DNA of 64,000 bases from Deinococcus detaillensis (lineage in GTDB: Bacteria; Deinococcota; Deinococci; Deinococcales; Deinococcaceae). Shown here in pieces: positions 39,931-51,899 of the stretch. The position numbers were made by a program, and so were the translations under genes. How positions within the stretch are numbered: position 1 is the stretch's first letter; each line of letters starts with the position of its first letter. The stretch spans positions 1 to 64,000 of the forward strand of contig NZ_VKDB01000013.1 of the NCBI RefSeq assembly GCF_007280555.1. The letters are read 5' to 3'. The notes beneath the pieces are model-generated. The model did not search any database. It was not told the origin of the DNA and saw nothing but the letters and a program-made list of their open reading frames with translations.

Positions 39931-39982
39931 GGCTTCAGGGTAGCGTTTGAGCGGCGCAGGGCTGGGCGGCTTGAGCAGACGT

Positions 39983-40567
39983 TCAAGTGGGCTTTTGCCG
40001 CTCCTCTTTGCTGAACATGGCCGCATTGAAGGCCGCCGACTGGCCCCGCGCCACCGATAGGGTTTGCCAGCCCGCGCCGCACAGGGTTTTGGTCAGGAAG
40101 ATCAGTTGGTAGACGTGGCCGCTGTAATGCGCGACTTGCCGCTGACAGGCTTCCAAGACCGTGTGGGCCTCGCCGCGAATGGTGAGCGGGCGCATCAAGT
40201 CGGTGGGGGAGAGGTGGTCGACGGCGTCCAAAAAAGCGGCCCAGCCTGCGTTCCAAAGCGTCCAAAGTTCGGGAGCGCTCAGCGTCCTCTCTTCGAATTC
40301 GGCGTCGCGGTTGCGCCCAGCGCTTTCACCGTCTTGCCCTTCGCGGTAGCCGCTGCGGAGCGCTGCCCAGCGCGAGTGCATATTGCCGCTGAGATGCTGC
40401 ACCAACACGGCGGCAGAATTGCCTTCTTCGACCAAAGCTATGTGCCAGTCATTGTCGCCGAGCTGCCGTAGGGCTCCTTCGCCCAGCGTTTTGAGGCCGC
40501 GCATTCGGATACGCAGATCAGTCAGATAGAGTTCGGCGAGTGGCAAGTCGGCGTCGGATTGGCTCAC
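39983..40567 (-). CDS. DinB/YfiT-like (DUF1572) protein
   Basis: 194 residues, four-helix-bundle DinB superfamily. Likely metal histidines are in VLVQHLSGNMHSRW and in QVAHYSGHVYQLIFL. This set fits DUF1572 members. Some superfamily proteins are thiol transferases or are induced by DNA damage, but no activity is assigned here. The start is GTG 40567, 6 bases after TACACT (plus-strand 40574-40579), so leaderless. Divergent from nurA across 94 bases. Confidence 0.78.
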   Translation of the reverse strand: MSQSDADLPLAELYLTDLRIRMRGLKTLGEGALRQLGDNDWHIALVEEGNSAAVLVQHLSGNMHSRWAALRSGYREGQDGESAGRNRDAEFEERTLSAPELWTLWNAGWAAFLDAVDHLSPTDLMRPLTIRGEAHTVLEACQRQVAHYSGHVYQLIFLTKTLCGAGWQTLSVARGQSAAFNAAMFSKEERQKPT

Positions 40568-40661
40568 CTGTTCAGTGTAGCGGCCCGTAGTGGCCAGCAG
40601 GCAGGTTGCTTTATTCTGCTCCCAACAGAACCTCCCAAGCCCCAGCCGTTAGAATGCCTTC

Positions 40662-41711
40662 ATGCAGATTCGCCTTGACCCCTGGCCAGTGGACACTTTA
40701 GACGGCCAACTCACTCTCAAACCCTTTGCCGGGTTGGTGTACGACGCCGAAACGCCGCGCTGGGCCGCTATCAATCAAAAGCCAGTGCCGGAAAGCCTGA
40801 AGCGGGTGCTGACCATTGACGGCAAACCGCGCATGGAAGCCCGCTTGTTGGTCGACGACGACGGCAAACTGAGCGTGGCGGGCTTCGGGGCTTACGTGGT
40901 GGGTGCGGTGGATTTGTGTCCGCATGGCACGCGCCAAGCCGAGCTGCTGAACGTGGAGGCCAAGCGCATTTTGGCCTACAGCGACGAAGCTGAGGGCCGG
41001 ATGCCTATTTCCCGTTTCTCGCCGCGCAACCCGCACACGGGCGCATTGGAGTATCAGCCCCACAGCTTCGCCGGTTCTCAACTCGAAGGCCCCAAGAGTG
41101 CCGTGCAGCGTTTGATGCTGGCAGGCGAACAAACGCTGGCCGCTCAGCTCGCTTCGGCTTTGCCTTTAGATGAAACCGATGTCAACGCCCTAGCCGATAC
41201 GCTGGTGCTGCAAGATGGCCCGGTCAGGATCGGCACGGCGGGCAGCGCGGTGGTGGGCTGCGTCAAAACCCTGCACACCGATTACCTCGGCGCTGACCGG
41301 ATTGGCCTGCTGAGCGAACTCAGACCCGGCGAGCGCACCCCGATTTTGCGCTTCGCAGTGGGTGACAACGGCTTGGCGCAGTCTCAGGGCCGTGAGCAGC
41401 GCTTTACCTGGTACGTGCGGCTGTCTGAAGCTCCCTTTTATCAGCACCCGCTGGCCGGAGTGATGCGCTTGGAGATGCACGCGCCCGAAGACACCGACTT
41501 CGTGCCCCGCGCCGTGCAAGACATTGCCAACCTGTCGGGGTCGCTGCTATGCCGCCTCGCCAGCCAGCCGCACAAAGACGCCCGCGCTCCGCAAAACTTG
41601 ATTCCCACTGCCGCGCTTGAGCAGGCGATGGGGCGGGCGATGGGCAGTCTGGACTTGGTGACCCGGCGGATTAGAAGTCACTTGGCGCGGGAATTGGGGG
41701 TGGTGGCGTGA
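40662..41711 (+). CDS. nurA: DNA double-strand break repair nuclease NurA
   Basis: 349 residues. NurA is a 5'-3' nuclease that works with the HerA translocase in end resection. The N-terminal metal-site motif [19 protein letters not shown] (D53) and a C-terminal [15 protein letters not shown] and [10 protein letters not shown] fit the family. The call is reinforced by the next gene, herA, which starts within its stop codon (GTGA overlap). In D. radiodurans HerA and NurA are likewise paired. ATG 40662 is 6 bases after TAGAAT (40650-40655). Confidence 0.88.
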   Translation: MQIRLDPWPVDTLDGQLTLKPFAGLVYDAETPRWAAINQKPVPESLKRVLTIDGKPRMEARLLVDDDGKLSVAGFGAYVVGAVDLCPHGTRQAELLNVEAKRILAYSDEAEGRMPISRFSPRNPHTGALEYQPHSFAGSQLEGPKSAVQRLMLAGEQTLAAQLASALPLDETDVNALADTLVLQDGPVRIGTAGSAVVGCVKTLHTDYLGADRIGLLSELRPGERTPILRFAVGDNGLAQSQGREQRFTWYVRLSEAPFYQHPLAGVMRLEMHAPEDTDFVPRAVQDIANLSGSLLCRLASQPHKDARAPQNLIPTAALEQAMGRAMGSLDLVTRRIRSHLARELGVVA

Positions 41712-43570
41712 CCCGCAATCTCTCTCTAGACGGCCCCATTTCCCCCACGCCGCCTGAACGCATCGGCATGGTGCTGGGCACTGAAGACGCTACGCCCACC
41801 ATTTTCTGGTTCTCGGTGTCGCCGGGCGCGAGTGTGCAGCTCGACGATCTGGTGGTGGTGCAGACCATGAAGCCCAACGGCCAGCCGGTTGACTTTTACG
41901 GCCTGGTGGACAATGTCCGCAAGCGGCACGAGGGCGTTACCTTCGAATCGGACGTGGAAGACATCGTGGCCGGAGTGCTGCCCGCCTCGGTAAGTTATGC
42001 GGCGCGGGTGCTGGTGACGCGGGTCAGTCCCGAAGACTTCATTCCGCCGCAGCCCGGCGACATCGTGCAGCACGCACGCGGCAAAGCTTTAGAGATGGCC
42101 CTCAGCGCCGACAAGATGAAAGAAGCTGCCTTTCCTGCCGGGTTGCTGGCCGATGGTCAAATTCTGCCGCTCAATTTCCGCTTCATCAACGGCGAATCTG
42201 GCGGTCACATCAACATTTCCGGCATTTCGGGTGTGGCGACCAAAACCACTTACGCGCTGTTTTTACTGCATTCTATTTTCCGCAGTGGCGTGATGGACAA
42301 AGTGGCCCTCAAGAAAAATGGGCGGCAAGCCGGGTCGGCAGGCGGCAAGGCAATTATTTTTAACGTCAAGGGCGAAGATTTGCTGTTTTTGGATAAACCC
42401 AATAACGAAGTCGTAGAAAGAGAGACTGAAGCCCGCGCCGCCAAAGGCTTGACTGCCGACCGCTACAGCTTGTTGGGCTTGCCGATGTCACCCTTCCGCG
42501 ACGTGCAGTTTCTGGCCCCACCGCGTGCCGGTGCGGTCGGCGCGGCCATCGTCCCGCACGTGGATCAACGCGCCGAGGGAGTCACGCCGTTCGTCTTTAC
42601 TCTGCGCGAGTTTTGCCAGCGCCGGATGCTGCCCTACGTGTTTTCCGACGCCGGAAGCAGCCTCAATCTGGGCTTTGTCATCGGTAATATCGAGGAAAAA
42701 TTGGCCCGACTGTCGGCTGACAGTACAGGTGCGGCTCTGCTGGTTTCCGATTGGGACCCGGCGCAGTCTGAGGAGATTCCCGACGATATTCAGTTTGACG
42801 CGCTGGGCAAAGTCAGCCTCCAAACTTTCGGGCAGCTCATTTCCTACCTCGAATACAAACTGATCGATCAAAATGACGGCGAGGGCGATCCCAAGTGGGT
42901 ACTCAAGCAGTCGCCGGGTACGCTGCGTGCTTTTATCCGGCGGCTGCGCGGCGTGCAAAAGCACCTGACGCCTTTGGTGCGCGGCGACCTGACCCCCCAG
43001 CAAGCCGAGAAGTTTCGACCCAACCTGATCAGCGGCGGTTATCAGCTGAGCGTGGTGGACATTCACAACCTTTCCGGCCCGGCCCAGATGTTCGTGGTGG
43101 GCGTGATGCTGCGCGACCTCTTTGAATACAAGGAAAAAAACGGCCGCCAGGACACGGTGTTTGTGGTGCTGGACGAACTCAACAAGTACGCCCCCCGCGA
43201 CGATTCCAGCCCGATTAAAGACGTCCTGCTAGACATTGCCGAGCGTGGCCGCAGCCTCGGCATCATCCTTATCGGCGCTCAGCAAACCGCCAGTGAAGTG
43301 GAGCGGCGCATCGTGTCCAACGCCGCCATCCGGGTGGTGGGCCGCCTAGACTTGGCCGAGGCCGAGCGGCCCGAGTACCGCTTCCTGCCGCAGAGCTTTC
43401 GCGCCCGCGCCGGCATCTTGCAGCCCGGCACCATGCTGGTGTCTCAGCCGGATATTCCCAACCCGGTGCTGATCAATTACCCGTTTCCGGCGTGGGCCAC
43501 CCGCAGCGACGAGGTCGACGAGCATGCGGGCAGGGAAGTGGCTGAAGTCGGCGCGGACTGGCTGGACTGA
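41708..43570 (+). CDS. herA: HerA-type bipolar DNA helicase/translocase ATPase
   Basis: 620 residues. An N-terminal HAS beta-barrel (about 15-110) precedes a FtsK/HerA-class ATPase. Walker A is in [13 protein letters not shown] (170-181), and Walker B is [14 protein letters not shown]. The downstream [20 protein letters not shown] and [15 protein letters not shown] are the sensor and arginine-finger regions. It forms hexamers that pump DNA into NurA. GTG 41708 overlaps the nurA stop by 4 bases, giving tight coupling. Confidence 0.92.
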   Translation: MTRNLSLDGPISPTPPERIGMVLGTEDATPTIFWFSVSPGASVQLDDLVVVQTMKPNGQPVDFYGLVDNVRKRHEGVTFESDVEDIVAGVLPASVSYAARVLVTRVSPEDFIPPQPGDIVQHARGKALEMALSADKMKEAAFPAGLLADGQILPLNFRFINGESGGHINISGISGVATKTTYALFLLHSIFRSGVMDKVALKKNGRQAGSAGGKAIIFNVKGEDLLFLDKPNNEVVERETEARAAKGLTADRYSLLGLPMSPFRDVQFLAPPRAGAVGAAIVPHVDQRAEGVTPFVFTLREFCQRRMLPYVFSDAGSSLNLGFVIGNIEEKLARLSADSTGAALLVSDWDPAQSEEIPDDIQFDALGKVSLQTFGQLISYLEYKLIDQNDGEGDPKWVLKQSPGTLRAFIRRLRGVQKHLTPLVRGDLTPQQAEKFRPNLISGGYQLSVVDIHNLSGPAQMFVVGVMLRDLFEYKEKNGRQDTVFVVLDELNKYAPRDDSSPIKDVLLDIAERGRSLGIILIGAQQTASEVERRIVSNAAIRVVGRLDLAEAERPEYRFLPQSFRARAGILQPGTMLVSQPDIPNPVLINYPFPAWATRSDEVDEHAGREVAEVGADWLD

Positions 43571-43580
43571 GGCCGAACGG

Positions 43581-44088
43581 GTGCTCGTCGCCGACGCTCA
43601 AAACCTCATCCGCCAAGCCGTGCAGACAGGCGAAGCGTGCGCCGATCTCAGTGCAGGCGGTGGCACCTTCGCGGCAGCACTCTCGGTTTTACTGGGGCCA
43701 AGCAGTGCGGTGCTGTCGATAAACAACGATGCCCGCGCCCTGAGTCAAATTTCAGCTGTTGTAGGCGGCGCACCCATTCAAACCCTGACAGCCAATTTCA
43801 CCGCTCTGCCGCCCCTGCCCCCGCAAGACGGCCTGCTGCTCGCCCAAAGCCCAAGGCACCACGCTGGAGCGCTTGCGCGGGCTGCTGCACCCTAACGGCA
43901 AGGTGTTGATAGTGGAATACGACTTGGAGCGCGGTTCGGTGTGGGTGCCGCATCCACTTTCACTTGCCAAATTGCAAATCCTCTGCGCCGAACTCGGCTG
44001 GCCTGCGCCGCAGAAGTTGGCCGAGCACCCCCCACGGTACCAGCGAGGGATGATTTCCTCGGCTTTGATTGCATGGGTTGAGAGCTGA
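43581..44088 (+). pseudogene. Frameshifted SAM-dependent methyltransferase gene
   Basis: Two frames together make one class I methyltransferase. The first (GTG 43581 onward) has the SAM-binding loop ADLSAGGGTFAAAL and runs to PPQDGLLLA, then loses sense and stops at 43895. The second frame picks up at TTLERLRGLLHPNGKVLIVEYDLERG and runs to a stop at 44088 with a normal-looking C-terminus (RYQRGMISSALIAW). The break is near 43845-43865, and a few residues also seem missing there, so a small deletion is likelier than a single-base error. It directly follows herA. Confidence 0.6.
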
Positions 44089-44142
44089 GTTTGCCTTTCT
44101 TTAACAGCTCTTTGACGAGCGTTTGACGCCCCAACGGATTCA

Positions 44143-44195
44143 ATGGTGGACGAGGCAGGCGCACCTCCACCATGCGCCCCGCTTCGGAGGTGCGC
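44143..44195 (+). promoter_or_regulatory. Two mutually exclusive hairpins over a Shine-Dalgarno
   Basis: Helix 1: ATGGTGGA (44143-44150) with TCCACCAT (44166-44173). Helix 2: GCGCACCTCC (44159-44168) with GGAGGTGCGC (44186-44195), a perfect 10-bp pairing that buries the ribosome site GGAGG (44186-44190) of the gene at 44197. They share 44166-44168 and cannot both form. This is the layout of a translational switch. Confidence 0.6.
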
Positions 44196-44196
44196 T

Positions 44197-44556
44197 ATGA
44201 GCCGAATCCTGATCCTGATCGCTGCTGTGACCCTTTCACTGACCAGCAGCGCCGACGCCTCTTACTTGTACTGGACGTCTACCTCAACCAAGGCCGAACG
44301 TATTAGCACTTGCCTGCGTTTTGCTAAAGACGGTTTCTCCGATCTGGGCTACAAGGGCATTCGGTTCACGCCGGGCGTGGAAGTGTCGGGCAGCAAGTCG
44401 GGAGTATACGTGGCCGTGACGTGTATCGGCACTCAGCCCCGCGCGACAGCGGTGGTGATGGGAATGGGCGGCGACGGCAAGCTGGTCAACAAACTGCAAG
44501 CAGAACTGGCCCAACGGATATCCCTATATTTTTGCTTTACTGGCAACTGTGACTGA
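44197..44556 (+). CDS. Small secreted protein of unknown function
   Basis: 119 residues: a signal peptide (MSRILILIAAVTLSLTSSADA, likely cut after ADA) and about 98 mature residues. The mature part has four Cys (STCLRF, VTCIG, YFCFTG, NCD), so disulfides are possible outside the cell. The pattern KSGVYVAVTCIGTQPRATAVVMG suggests an alternating alpha/beta fold I cannot name. ATG 44197 follows GGAGG by 6 bases; an in-frame ATG at 44143 would add 18 residues ahead of the signal peptide and is disfavoured. Confidence 0.75.
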   Translation: MSRILILIAAVTLSLTSSADASYLYWTSTSTKAERISTCLRFAKDGFSDLGYKGIRFTPGVEVSGSKSGVYVAVTCIGTQPRATAVVMGMGGDGKLVNKLQAELAQRISLYFCFTGNCD

Positions 44557-44621
44557 GTGGGAGTAATTTAACGCCGCGGCTGCCATTTACCCTGCCTCTT
44601 CCCCGCTAGACTGCGCTTCGT

Positions 44622-46982
44622 ATGCCCACCTTGCCCGAACTGCGCGACAAACTCCGGCGGCCCTTAGAGTTGGAGCGCTTACGCGGCTTTGAGAACAAAG
44701 CGGTAGCGGGCGGCCTGGAAAAACTGATGGACGGCCCGTTGGCTGGCCCCTTTCCTAAAGTGCGCGAGGCGCTGCGCGGTTACGACAACCTGAGCCTCGC
44801 CGAGCGTGAGGAGGCTATAGAAGCGGCCCTGAACTTACTTCAAGGCGGCCCACCCAGACCGTCCAGCCTGCCCAAAGTGGCCCGCCAGGACCCTCAACTG
44901 CCCGCCGCGCCTGCGGGAAGTCGGCTTGGCCCCAGTGCACCGCTGGCCCAGCTCGATTGGGGACACGGCGGCCTCAAGAAGCTGAGTGCTCTGGGCCTGC
45001 AAACGCTGCGCGACGTGCTGCACAATTACCCGCGCCGTCACGAAGACCGCCGCGCTCTGCCCTCGCTGGCCGAAATCGAGGACGGCCAGAAAGCCACAGT
45101 GTCGGGCGTGCTCATCTCCAAAACCCGCACCAGCCCCCGCCCCGGCATGCAAATCTTGAACGCGGTGCTGCAGACCTCTAGCGGCGAGCGCATCAAAGCG
45201 ACCTGGTTTAATCAGCCGTGGGTCGAAAAGAACCTGCGCGAGGGAGCCAAGCTGATTCTGACCGGGCGGGTCAAGCGCTTCGGCAAGTCGGCGCAACTCG
45301 GCGTGGAATACATGGAGACGCTGGACAGTTCTTCCGGCAACTCAGCTTCCGGCAGCATCAGCATTGGCCGCATCGTGGGCGTCTACGACGGCAAAGACGG
45401 GATCAGCCAAGACTTTTTACGCAAGTCGGCGCAAATGGCGCTCAGCCGCAGCGACGACGGTGATTATTTGCCGGGCCACTGGCGCAAGCAGTGCAACCTG
45501 ACTGACCTCACCGACGCCCTGCAAGGTATCCATTTCCCGAGCGACGAGGCCCACCTCTCGCGGGCCGATTACCGTCTGCGTTTTGACGAATACCTGTTTT
45601 TGGAACTCCGAATGCTGCTGCAAGGCGAAGACGCGGTGCTGCTGGGCAAGCGCTTTACCGCCACCGACCGCGATATGCAGGACTTTGAAGCGGGCCTGCC
45701 GTTCCAGTTCACCGGAGCGCAGCGGCGAGTCCTCTACGAAATTGCCGACGATATGCGCAGCGAGCAGCAGATGGCCCGCTTGGTGCAGGGTGATGTGGGC
45801 AGCGGCAAAACGGCGGTGGCCGCCTGCGCCCTGTATTTGGCCTTCAAGGACGGCTACCAGGGCGCACTGATGGCCCCCACCGAGATTCTGGCGCGGCAGC
45901 ACTACGTCAACATGCAGGCGTATCTCGCGCCGCTGGGCGTGCGGGTGGGCCTGCTGATCGGAGCGCTGACTCCCAAGCAAAAAGCCGAGATGCAGGCCAC
46001 CATTGCCAATGGTCTGGTGGACATCGTGGTGGGCACTCAGGCGCTGATTCAGGAAAACGTGACCTGGGCCAATCTGGGCCTCGCTGTGGTGGACGAGGAA
46101 CACCGCTTCGGCGTAGCCCAGCGCCGCAAGTTGCTGGCGGGCCGCCCCGACGTGCTGGTGATGTCGGCCACCCCGATTCCGCGCAGCTTGGCGCTGACCG
46201 CTTACGGCGACTTGGAGCTGAGCATCATCGATGAGCTGCCGCCGGGCCGCACTCCCGTCGAAACCAAACTCCTACAAGACACCCACCGCACGCAGGCTTA
46301 CGGCTTCGTGATGACCCAGCTCCGTGAGGGTAGACAGGCTTTCGTGGTCACGGCACTCATTGAAGAAAACGAAAACCTGGAGCTGCTGGCCGCCACCCAA
46401 CTTGCTGACGACCTACGGGTGATCTTGCCGGAAGCCCGAATTGACCTGCTTCACGGCAAAATGCCCGCTGCTGAAAAGGACGCCATCATGGAGCGCTTCC
46501 GGGCGCAGGCGTTTGACATTCTGGTGTCCACCACCGTGATTGAAGTCGGCGTGGACGTGCCCAACGCCTCGGTCATGGTCATCGAAAATGCCGAGCGCTT
46601 CGGGCTGTCACAGCTTCATCAGCTTCGCGGGCGCGTCGGGCGGGGCAGTGCCAAGAGTTACTGCCTGCTGGTGGCGGGCGAATATTCCCAAAAAACCCGC
46701 AAGCGCCTCAAGATCATCGAGGGCAGCACCGACGGCTTCGTGATCGCTGAAGCGGATTTAAAGCTGCGTGGCCCCGGCGAAATTCGTGGTACCCGGCAGA
46801 GTGGCATTCCCGATCTTAAGCTGGGCGACTTAGCGAGCGACGTAGAAATCATCGAGCGGGCGCGTGAACTGGCCAAACACATTCTCAGCCACGATCCGGC
46901 GCTCAAGCACCCGCGCCTGAGCGGGCTGCGCGAGGAGCTGCAGGCCCGCAGCAATCAGGTGGCCTACCGCGAGGTCATTTGA
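44622..46982 (+). CDS. recG: ATP-dependent DNA helicase RecG
   Basis: Remodels stalled forks and branched recombination intermediates. 786 residues, about 90 longer than E. coli RecG because of a helical N-terminal extension (1-100) seen in this phylum. The wedge OB domain (about 150-245) is followed by SF2 helicase motifs: [13 protein letters not shown] (I), [12 protein letters not shown] (Ia), DEEHRFG (II), [13 protein letters not shown] (III), and [16 protein letters not shown] with QLRGRVGRG (V-VI). TAGACT (44607-44612) lies 9 bases before ATG 44622. Confidence 0.97.
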   Translation: MPTLPELRDKLRRPLELERLRGFENKAVAGGLEKLMDGPLAGPFPKVREALRGYDNLSLAEREEAIEAALNLLQGGPPRPSSLPKVARQDPQLPAAPAGSRLGPSAPLAQLDWGHGGLKKLSALGLQTLRDVLHNYPRRHEDRRALPSLAEIEDGQKATVSGVLISKTRTSPRPGMQILNAVLQTSSGERIKATWFNQPWVEKNLREGAKLILTGRVKRFGKSAQLGVEYMETLDSSSGNSASGSISIGRIVGVYDGKDGISQDFLRKSAQMALSRSDDGDYLPGHWRKQCNLTDLTDALQGIHFPSDEAHLSRADYRLRFDEYLFLELRMLLQGEDAVLLGKRFTATDRDMQDFEAGLPFQFTGAQRRVLYEIADDMRSEQQMARLVQGDVGSGKTAVAACALYLAFKDGYQGALMAPTEILARQHYVNMQAYLAPLGVRVGLLIGALTPKQKAEMQATIANGLVDIVVGTQALIQENVTWANLGLAVVDEEHRFGVAQRRKLLAGRPDVLVMSATPIPRSLALTAYGDLELSIIDELPPGRTPVETKLLQDTHRTQAYGFVMTQLREGRQAFVVTALIEENENLELLAATQLADDLRVILPEARIDLLHGKMPAAEKDAIMERFRAQAFDILVSTTVIEVGVDVPNASVMVIENAERFGLSQLHQLRGRVGRGSAKSYCLLVAGEYSQKTRKRLKIIEGSTDGFVIAEADLKLRGPGEIRGTRQSGIPDLKLGDLASDVEIIERARELAKHILSHDPALKHPRLSGLREELQARSNQVAYREVI

Positions 46983-47124
46983 GTTGGTTGCTCACTTTCA
47001 TTGAGGTTGCGTGAGCACTGGCTCCGCTGTCCTTCATCAGGCCGTGACGCGGCTGTGACGTTTTGTTAATACACTGTTCTCAACAGCGCAGAAGTGTGGG
47101 CCGAGTGAAGTCTGCCGCGCAGTG

Positions 47125-47167
47125 GGAGCCGTGTTCAGCCGAGAGGTTGGACGCGGCTCCTCCTTTT
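47125..47167 (+). terminator. Intrinsic terminator between recG and the SDR gene
   Basis: A 9-bp stem GGAGCCGTG/CGCGGCTCC (one T-G pair) with an 18-base loop is followed by TCCTTTTT. It lies 143 bases past recG; TACACT at 47070-47075 in between could start a short RNA, but nothing else supports one. Confidence 0.65.
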
Positions 47168-47240
47168 TGGTTTGAGAATTTCGCGGCGCGTGTGTGAACG
47201 GCGAAGGTTTGCGGGGTGCTCAGGCCGTACCATAAGCGAC

Positions 47241-48086
47241 ATGACTTCTTCTCAAGTGCAGCCAACTTCATCCAAACCCATGCACGGCAAAACGGTGCTA
47301 ATCACTGGCGCGACCAACGGTGTGGGCAAAGCGACAGCCGCCGACCTGATTCAGCAGGGCGCTGAAGTGTGGATCGTGGGGCGCGACGCCCAGAAAACTG
47401 CCGCCGTGGCGCAGGAAATCGGCGCGGCGGGGCACTTGCTGGCCGATCTGAGCCTTCGCCCCGAAGCCGCCCGGATGGCCCGTGAATTTACCGAGCGGGT
47501 GGGCAAGCTGGACGTGCTGATCAACAATGCCGGTGCGATTTATGACCGCAGGCAAGAAAGCAAAGAAGGCATCGAGATGACGTGGGCCTTAAACCACCTC
47601 GCTTACTTCATCGTCACGCGTGAGCTGCTGCCGCTGCTGCGGGCTAGTCGGGGGCGCATTGTCAACGTCTCCAGCTCGGCGCACGCGGGCGGCAAAATCC
47701 GCTGGCAAGACCCTGAATTCAAAACTGGATACAGCGCTTGGGGAGCCTACAACCAAAGCAAGTTGGCCAATGTACTGTTTACCCGCGAGCTGGCTTACCG
47801 CGAGCGTGAATCTGGCGTCACCGTCAACGCTCTGCACCCCGGCTTCGTGGCGTCGGGATTTGGCCGCAACAATTCCGGTATGGGCAAACTGCTCAACATG
47901 ACCTCGGCGCTGGCCATCAACGATGAACAGGGCGCACAGACCAGTATTTATCTGGCCTCCAGCCCTGACGTGGCCGGCAAATCGGGCTTGTATTTCAACA
48001 AAAGCCAAATCGCTCAGCCCGCTGCTCAGGCGCTCGACGACGCGGCAGGAAAACGGCTGTGGGCCTTGTCGGAGAGCTATTTGTAA
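47241..48086 (+). CDS. Short-chain dehydrogenase/reductase (retinol-dehydrogenase-like)
   Basis: 281 residues. NAD(P)-binding motif TGATNGVGKAT near the N-terminus, NNAGAIYDRRQ, catalytic Ser in IVNVSSSAHAGG and the YxxxK pair in GAYNQSKLAN. The C-terminal part resembles the RDH/WWOX-type SDRs of many bacteria; the substrate is unknown. ATG 47241 is 7 bases after TACCAT (47228-47233). The frame extends upstream to 47172 but that part overlaps no signal and is rejected. Confidence 0.88.
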   Translation: MTSSQVQPTSSKPMHGKTVLITGATNGVGKATAADLIQQGAEVWIVGRDAQKTAAVAQEIGAAGHLLADLSLRPEAARMAREFTERVGKLDVLINNAGAIYDRRQESKEGIEMTWALNHLAYFIVTRELLPLLRASRGRIVNVSSSAHAGGKIRWQDPEFKTGYSAWGAYNQSKLANVLFTRELAYRERESGVTVNALHPGFVASGFGRNNSGMGKLLNMTSALAINDEQGAQTSIYLASSPDVAGKSGLYFNKSQIAQPAAQALDDAAGKRLWALSESYL

Positions 48087-48106
48087 AGCCAGTTTGGCCT
48101 GTAAGC

Positions 48107-48156
48107 AAAGAAGAACGGAAGAACTGGGGCAATCCCCGCTTCTTCCGTTCTTCTTT
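48107..48156. terminator. Long bidirectional terminator
   Basis: AAAGAAGAACGGAAGAA (48107-48123) pairs perfectly with 48140-48156, and inside it GGGG pairs with CCCC around a CAAT loop. It is flanked by A-run and T-run and serves the convergent SDR and DUF4139 genes. Confidence 0.85.
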
Positions 48157-48167
48157 TCATCTTGGTT

Positions 48168-49448
48168 TTATTGCGTGTTGTCGATCACCACGGTAAAGCT
48201 CTTGCTGGCCTTGCCGCCCGCCGGAACGTCTACCCGCAGCTCGGCAACGCTCTGATTGGCCTTGGTCACGCCGTCGATGACGACTTTGCGCCCGCCGATT
48301 TGCTCGCTGATTTCGGCGCGGACTTGGCGGTTTTTGCTGCTCTCGAAGGTGTAGGTGACTTTATAGGTGCCGCCGTTTTTGGTGCTGCTGACGGTCTGCA
48401 CGCTGCGGGTGTAGCGGACATCCGGGTCGCGGCCCAGACTGAACTCCACATTCTCACCTTTGGCCGTTTCGTCGAGGCTGGTTTGGCCCGAGATGCGCCC
48501 GTCTTCGCGCACGGTCAGTTGGCCGCCCGGCAAGTTCTGGTCGGCCTTGAAGCGGTACGAACGGTTGAGCGTGCCGGCGCTTTTCTGGGTGTCGAAGTAC
48601 ATGCTCAAGCTGGCGTAGCGCTCAAAGGTGCTCAGTTTGGGCGCTAAGAACGGCAAGGTGTAGGTGCTGTTGGCCGGCAAAGTGAAGGCCGAGTCCAGGC
48701 CGTAGCGGTAAAGGCCATTGACGGTGCCGAGCGCTCCGACTTTGGGCGCGGGCATAGGCGCGGATGCGCCGGCCATATCCGCCACCCGCGATTCGTACAT
48801 GACTGGCCGGGCGTCCTGAACGTCCACTTGCCCTGCCAGCAGCTCGGTGGCGGTCACGTTGTAAACCTGGTCGGCGTTGTTGCGAATGTCGGCCAGAGCC
48901 GAGAGCGAAGCGCTGCTGCCCGACGTTTTGAGGGTGTAGCGCGGCGTCCAGCTCAGGGCGCGGGTCAGGTAGCTGAGCGTCCCCTTGCCGGTCTGGGTCA
49001 GGGTATAGACCAAGCTCTGGCGCGGCTGCTGGGCGTTCAGCGGCGGCAGTGTGGGAAAGCTGAGCTGGCTGTAGGCCACGTTGCGGTACTGGCCGCTGGC
49101 GTCTTTGATCAGCAAATCGGCGGCGCGAACCAGGGTCACGGTCTGGGTTTTGTCTGGGCCAGCAAAATTCGCTTCGCGCAGGGTCACAGTCTTGCCTTCC
49201 AAGCTCGTCAGCCAGCTCACGCCGCGCATCTGCACCGCTTGGGTGTAGGGCAGGCCCTCCAAGTCGAGCGTGCCGGGAATCAGGTTGCTCCAAGCGCTGT
49301 CGGGCAAGTCGACTTGAAAGGCCGTGGCGCTGGCCGTGACTGGCGTGCGAACTTCGCCGAAGTTTTGGTAAATTCGCAGGTCGGTGGCATGGGCGCTGCT
49401 CAGCGCGAGAGCGCCTATGACAGTTACGGCTTTGCTGATCGTATTCAT
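48168..49448 (-). CDS. Exported DUF4139-like protein
   Basis: 426 residues: a signal peptide (MNTISKAVTVIGALALSSAHA) and a beta-rich body. The stretch SYLTRALSWTPRYTLKTSGSSASLSALADIRN, then VYNVTATELLAGQV, is characteristic of DUF4139 proteins, which share an N-terminal domain of rigid beta strands with unknown function. The protein should be periplasmic or cell-surface. The start is ATG 49448; the 20 codons upstream look non-coding. No clear -10 or Shine-Dalgarno was found. Confidence 0.8.
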   Translation of the reverse strand: MNTISKAVTVIGALALSSAHATDLRIYQNFGEVRTPVTASATAFQVDLPDSAWSNLIPGTLDLEGLPYTQAVQMRGVSWLTSLEGKTVTLREANFAGPDKTQTVTLVRAADLLIKDASGQYRNVAYSQLSFPTLPPLNAQQPRQSLVYTLTQTGKGTLSYLTRALSWTPRYTLKTSGSSASLSALADIRNNADQVYNVTATELLAGQVDVQDARPVMYESRVADMAGASAPMPAPKVGALGTVNGLYRYGLDSAFTLPANSTYTLPFLAPKLSTFERYASLSMYFDTQKSAGTLNRSYRFKADQNLPGGQLTVREDGRISGQTSLDETAKGENVEFSLGRDPDVRYTRSVQTVSSTKNGGTYKVTYTFESSKNRQVRAEISEQIGGRKVVIDGVTKANQSVAELRVDVPAGGKASKSFTVVIDNTQ

Positions 49449-49508
49449 AGCTTGTACTTTGCGATACTTTTCCTGATGAGGCGTGAGAAGAGCTGACGGG
49501 CAAGCCAC

Positions 49509-49542
49509 AAAAAAGGGCTGAGCGCTTTTTTCTCGCTCAGCC
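49509..49542 (-). terminator. Terminator of the peptide ABC transporter operon
   Basis: On the minus strand a perfect 9-bp stem GGCTGAGCG/CGCTCAGCC (9-base loop) is followed by CTTTTTT, 45 bases after the last gene of the operon. Confidence 0.85.
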
Positions 49543-49586
49543 TCTGCTGTTTTGACTTGACGTTCCCTGTGCTGTTTGAAAGGGTC

Positions 49587-51748
<2,162 letters not shown>

Positions 51749-51899
51749 GCAGGCTCCTTGGCAAGGAAGGGAAAAGGCCGTAAACCGAACAACAGCTGGC
51801 GTCAAATTTCTTGGATTTCCTCGGCTACAAGGAGAAAGAGGTGGAAGGCATCATAGCGCTAAATGGCGAGACTCCGTAACATCGGCGGCAATCTACGCC

